A DNA stretch of 40,529 bases, taken from positions 1 to 40,529 of the forward strand of contig JBHYGK010000022.1 in the NCBI GenBank assembly GCA_051859045.1, given 5' to 3'. Positions 40,411 to 40,529 of this stretch are shown here, in pieces; within the stretch, counting starts at the first letter, position 1; each line of letters opens with the position of its first letter. Origin of the DNA: JBHYGK01 sp051859045. GTDB lineage: Bacteria; Pseudomonadota; Gammaproteobacteria; Xanthomonadales; Xanthomonadaceae. The notes beneath the pieces are model-generated. The model was not told the origin of the DNA, searched no databases, and saw only the letters and a program-made list of their open reading frames with translations. The position numbers and the translations under genes are program-made.

Positions 40411-40529
40411 ATGGCCTTTTCCGACCCCCAATTCGTGCTGGCCCTCGCCGCGGCGACCGCCGCGGCGGCCGCGCTCGGCCTGCTGGCCGCGCGCGCCTGG
40501 CGGCGGCGCGGGCGCGGCGCGGCGGCGGG
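40411..40529 (+). CDS. Start of a membrane-anchored protein (partial)
   Basis: Thirty-nine codons are visible before the window ends. The peptide starts MAFSDPQFVLALAAATAAA, continues with a hydrophobic Ala/Leu helix (about residues 8-28) and then a basic stretch (RAWRRRGRG), which predicts an N-terminal membrane anchor with a cytoplasmic positive side. The function cannot be told from this; a membrane-bound signalling protein would fit the surroundings but that is only inference. An ATG at 40380 in another frame gives a less sensible peptide. Confidence 0.5.
   Translation, partial: MAFSDPQFVLALAAATAAAAALGLLAARAWRRRGRGAAA

Overview
The window is a very GC-rich (clearly above 70% by eye) chromosomal segment of a gammaproteobacterium. 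It most resembles the Lysobacterales/Xanthomonadales. The best evidence is the gene order rpoN2 - single-domain response regulator (VemR type) - fleQ - fliE, together with fliD-fliS-FliT-like-PilZ-LuxR upstream of it, which is the arrangement known from Xanthomonas. Codon use looks even and no tRNA, rRNA, insertion sequence, prophage or CRISPR array was seen. The segment looks like core genome: a nearly complete early/middle flagellar locus followed by a signalling island.

Layout. Positions 1-28117 are transcribed leftwards (minus strand). Read in transcription order they encode rod, hook and ring proteins (flgBCDEF, flgGH, flgIJKL), three tandem flagellins, the filament cap and chaperones (fliD, fliS, FliT-like), an atypical PilZ protein, a LuxR-type regulator, rpoN2, a VemR-like receiver, fleQ, the basal-body/export operon fliEFGHIJ, and the first codons of fliK. 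Next come cheV (minus) and, divergently, flgA, flgM and flgN (plus). From 30814 to the right end there is a second, signalling region: a PAS histidine kinase, a GGDEF-EAL-REC protein, two paralogous REC-HDOD proteins, ubiA (unrelated ubiquinone gene), a FIST sensor coupled to a histidine kinase, a REC protein with a degenerate HD-GYP-like domain, and the start of a membrane protein.

Regulation. The sequence supports a classical polar-flagellum hierarchy. Near-consensus sigma-54 promoters (TGGCACG-N4-TTGCA type) precede fliE, flgB, flgG, flgI, fliD and flgA, and the window encodes both sigma-54 and its activator FleQ. A sigma-28 promoter (TAAAGTCC-N11-GCCGCTAG) precedes flgM, and sigma-28-like elements precede the middle flagellin gene. 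Several genes tie motility to cyclic di-GMP: FleQ, the PilZ protein, the EAL protein and the VemR-like receiver.

Most worth a second look: the split FIST / kinase / REC-HDOD / REC-degenerate-HD operon; the paired HDOD paralogs, one with a destroyed receiver site; the flagellin triplet with one swapped central domain and unequal promoters; a sigma-54-like site inside flgL; and a sigma-54-like site on the opposite strand just upstream of rpoN, overlapped by a perfect inverted repeat.
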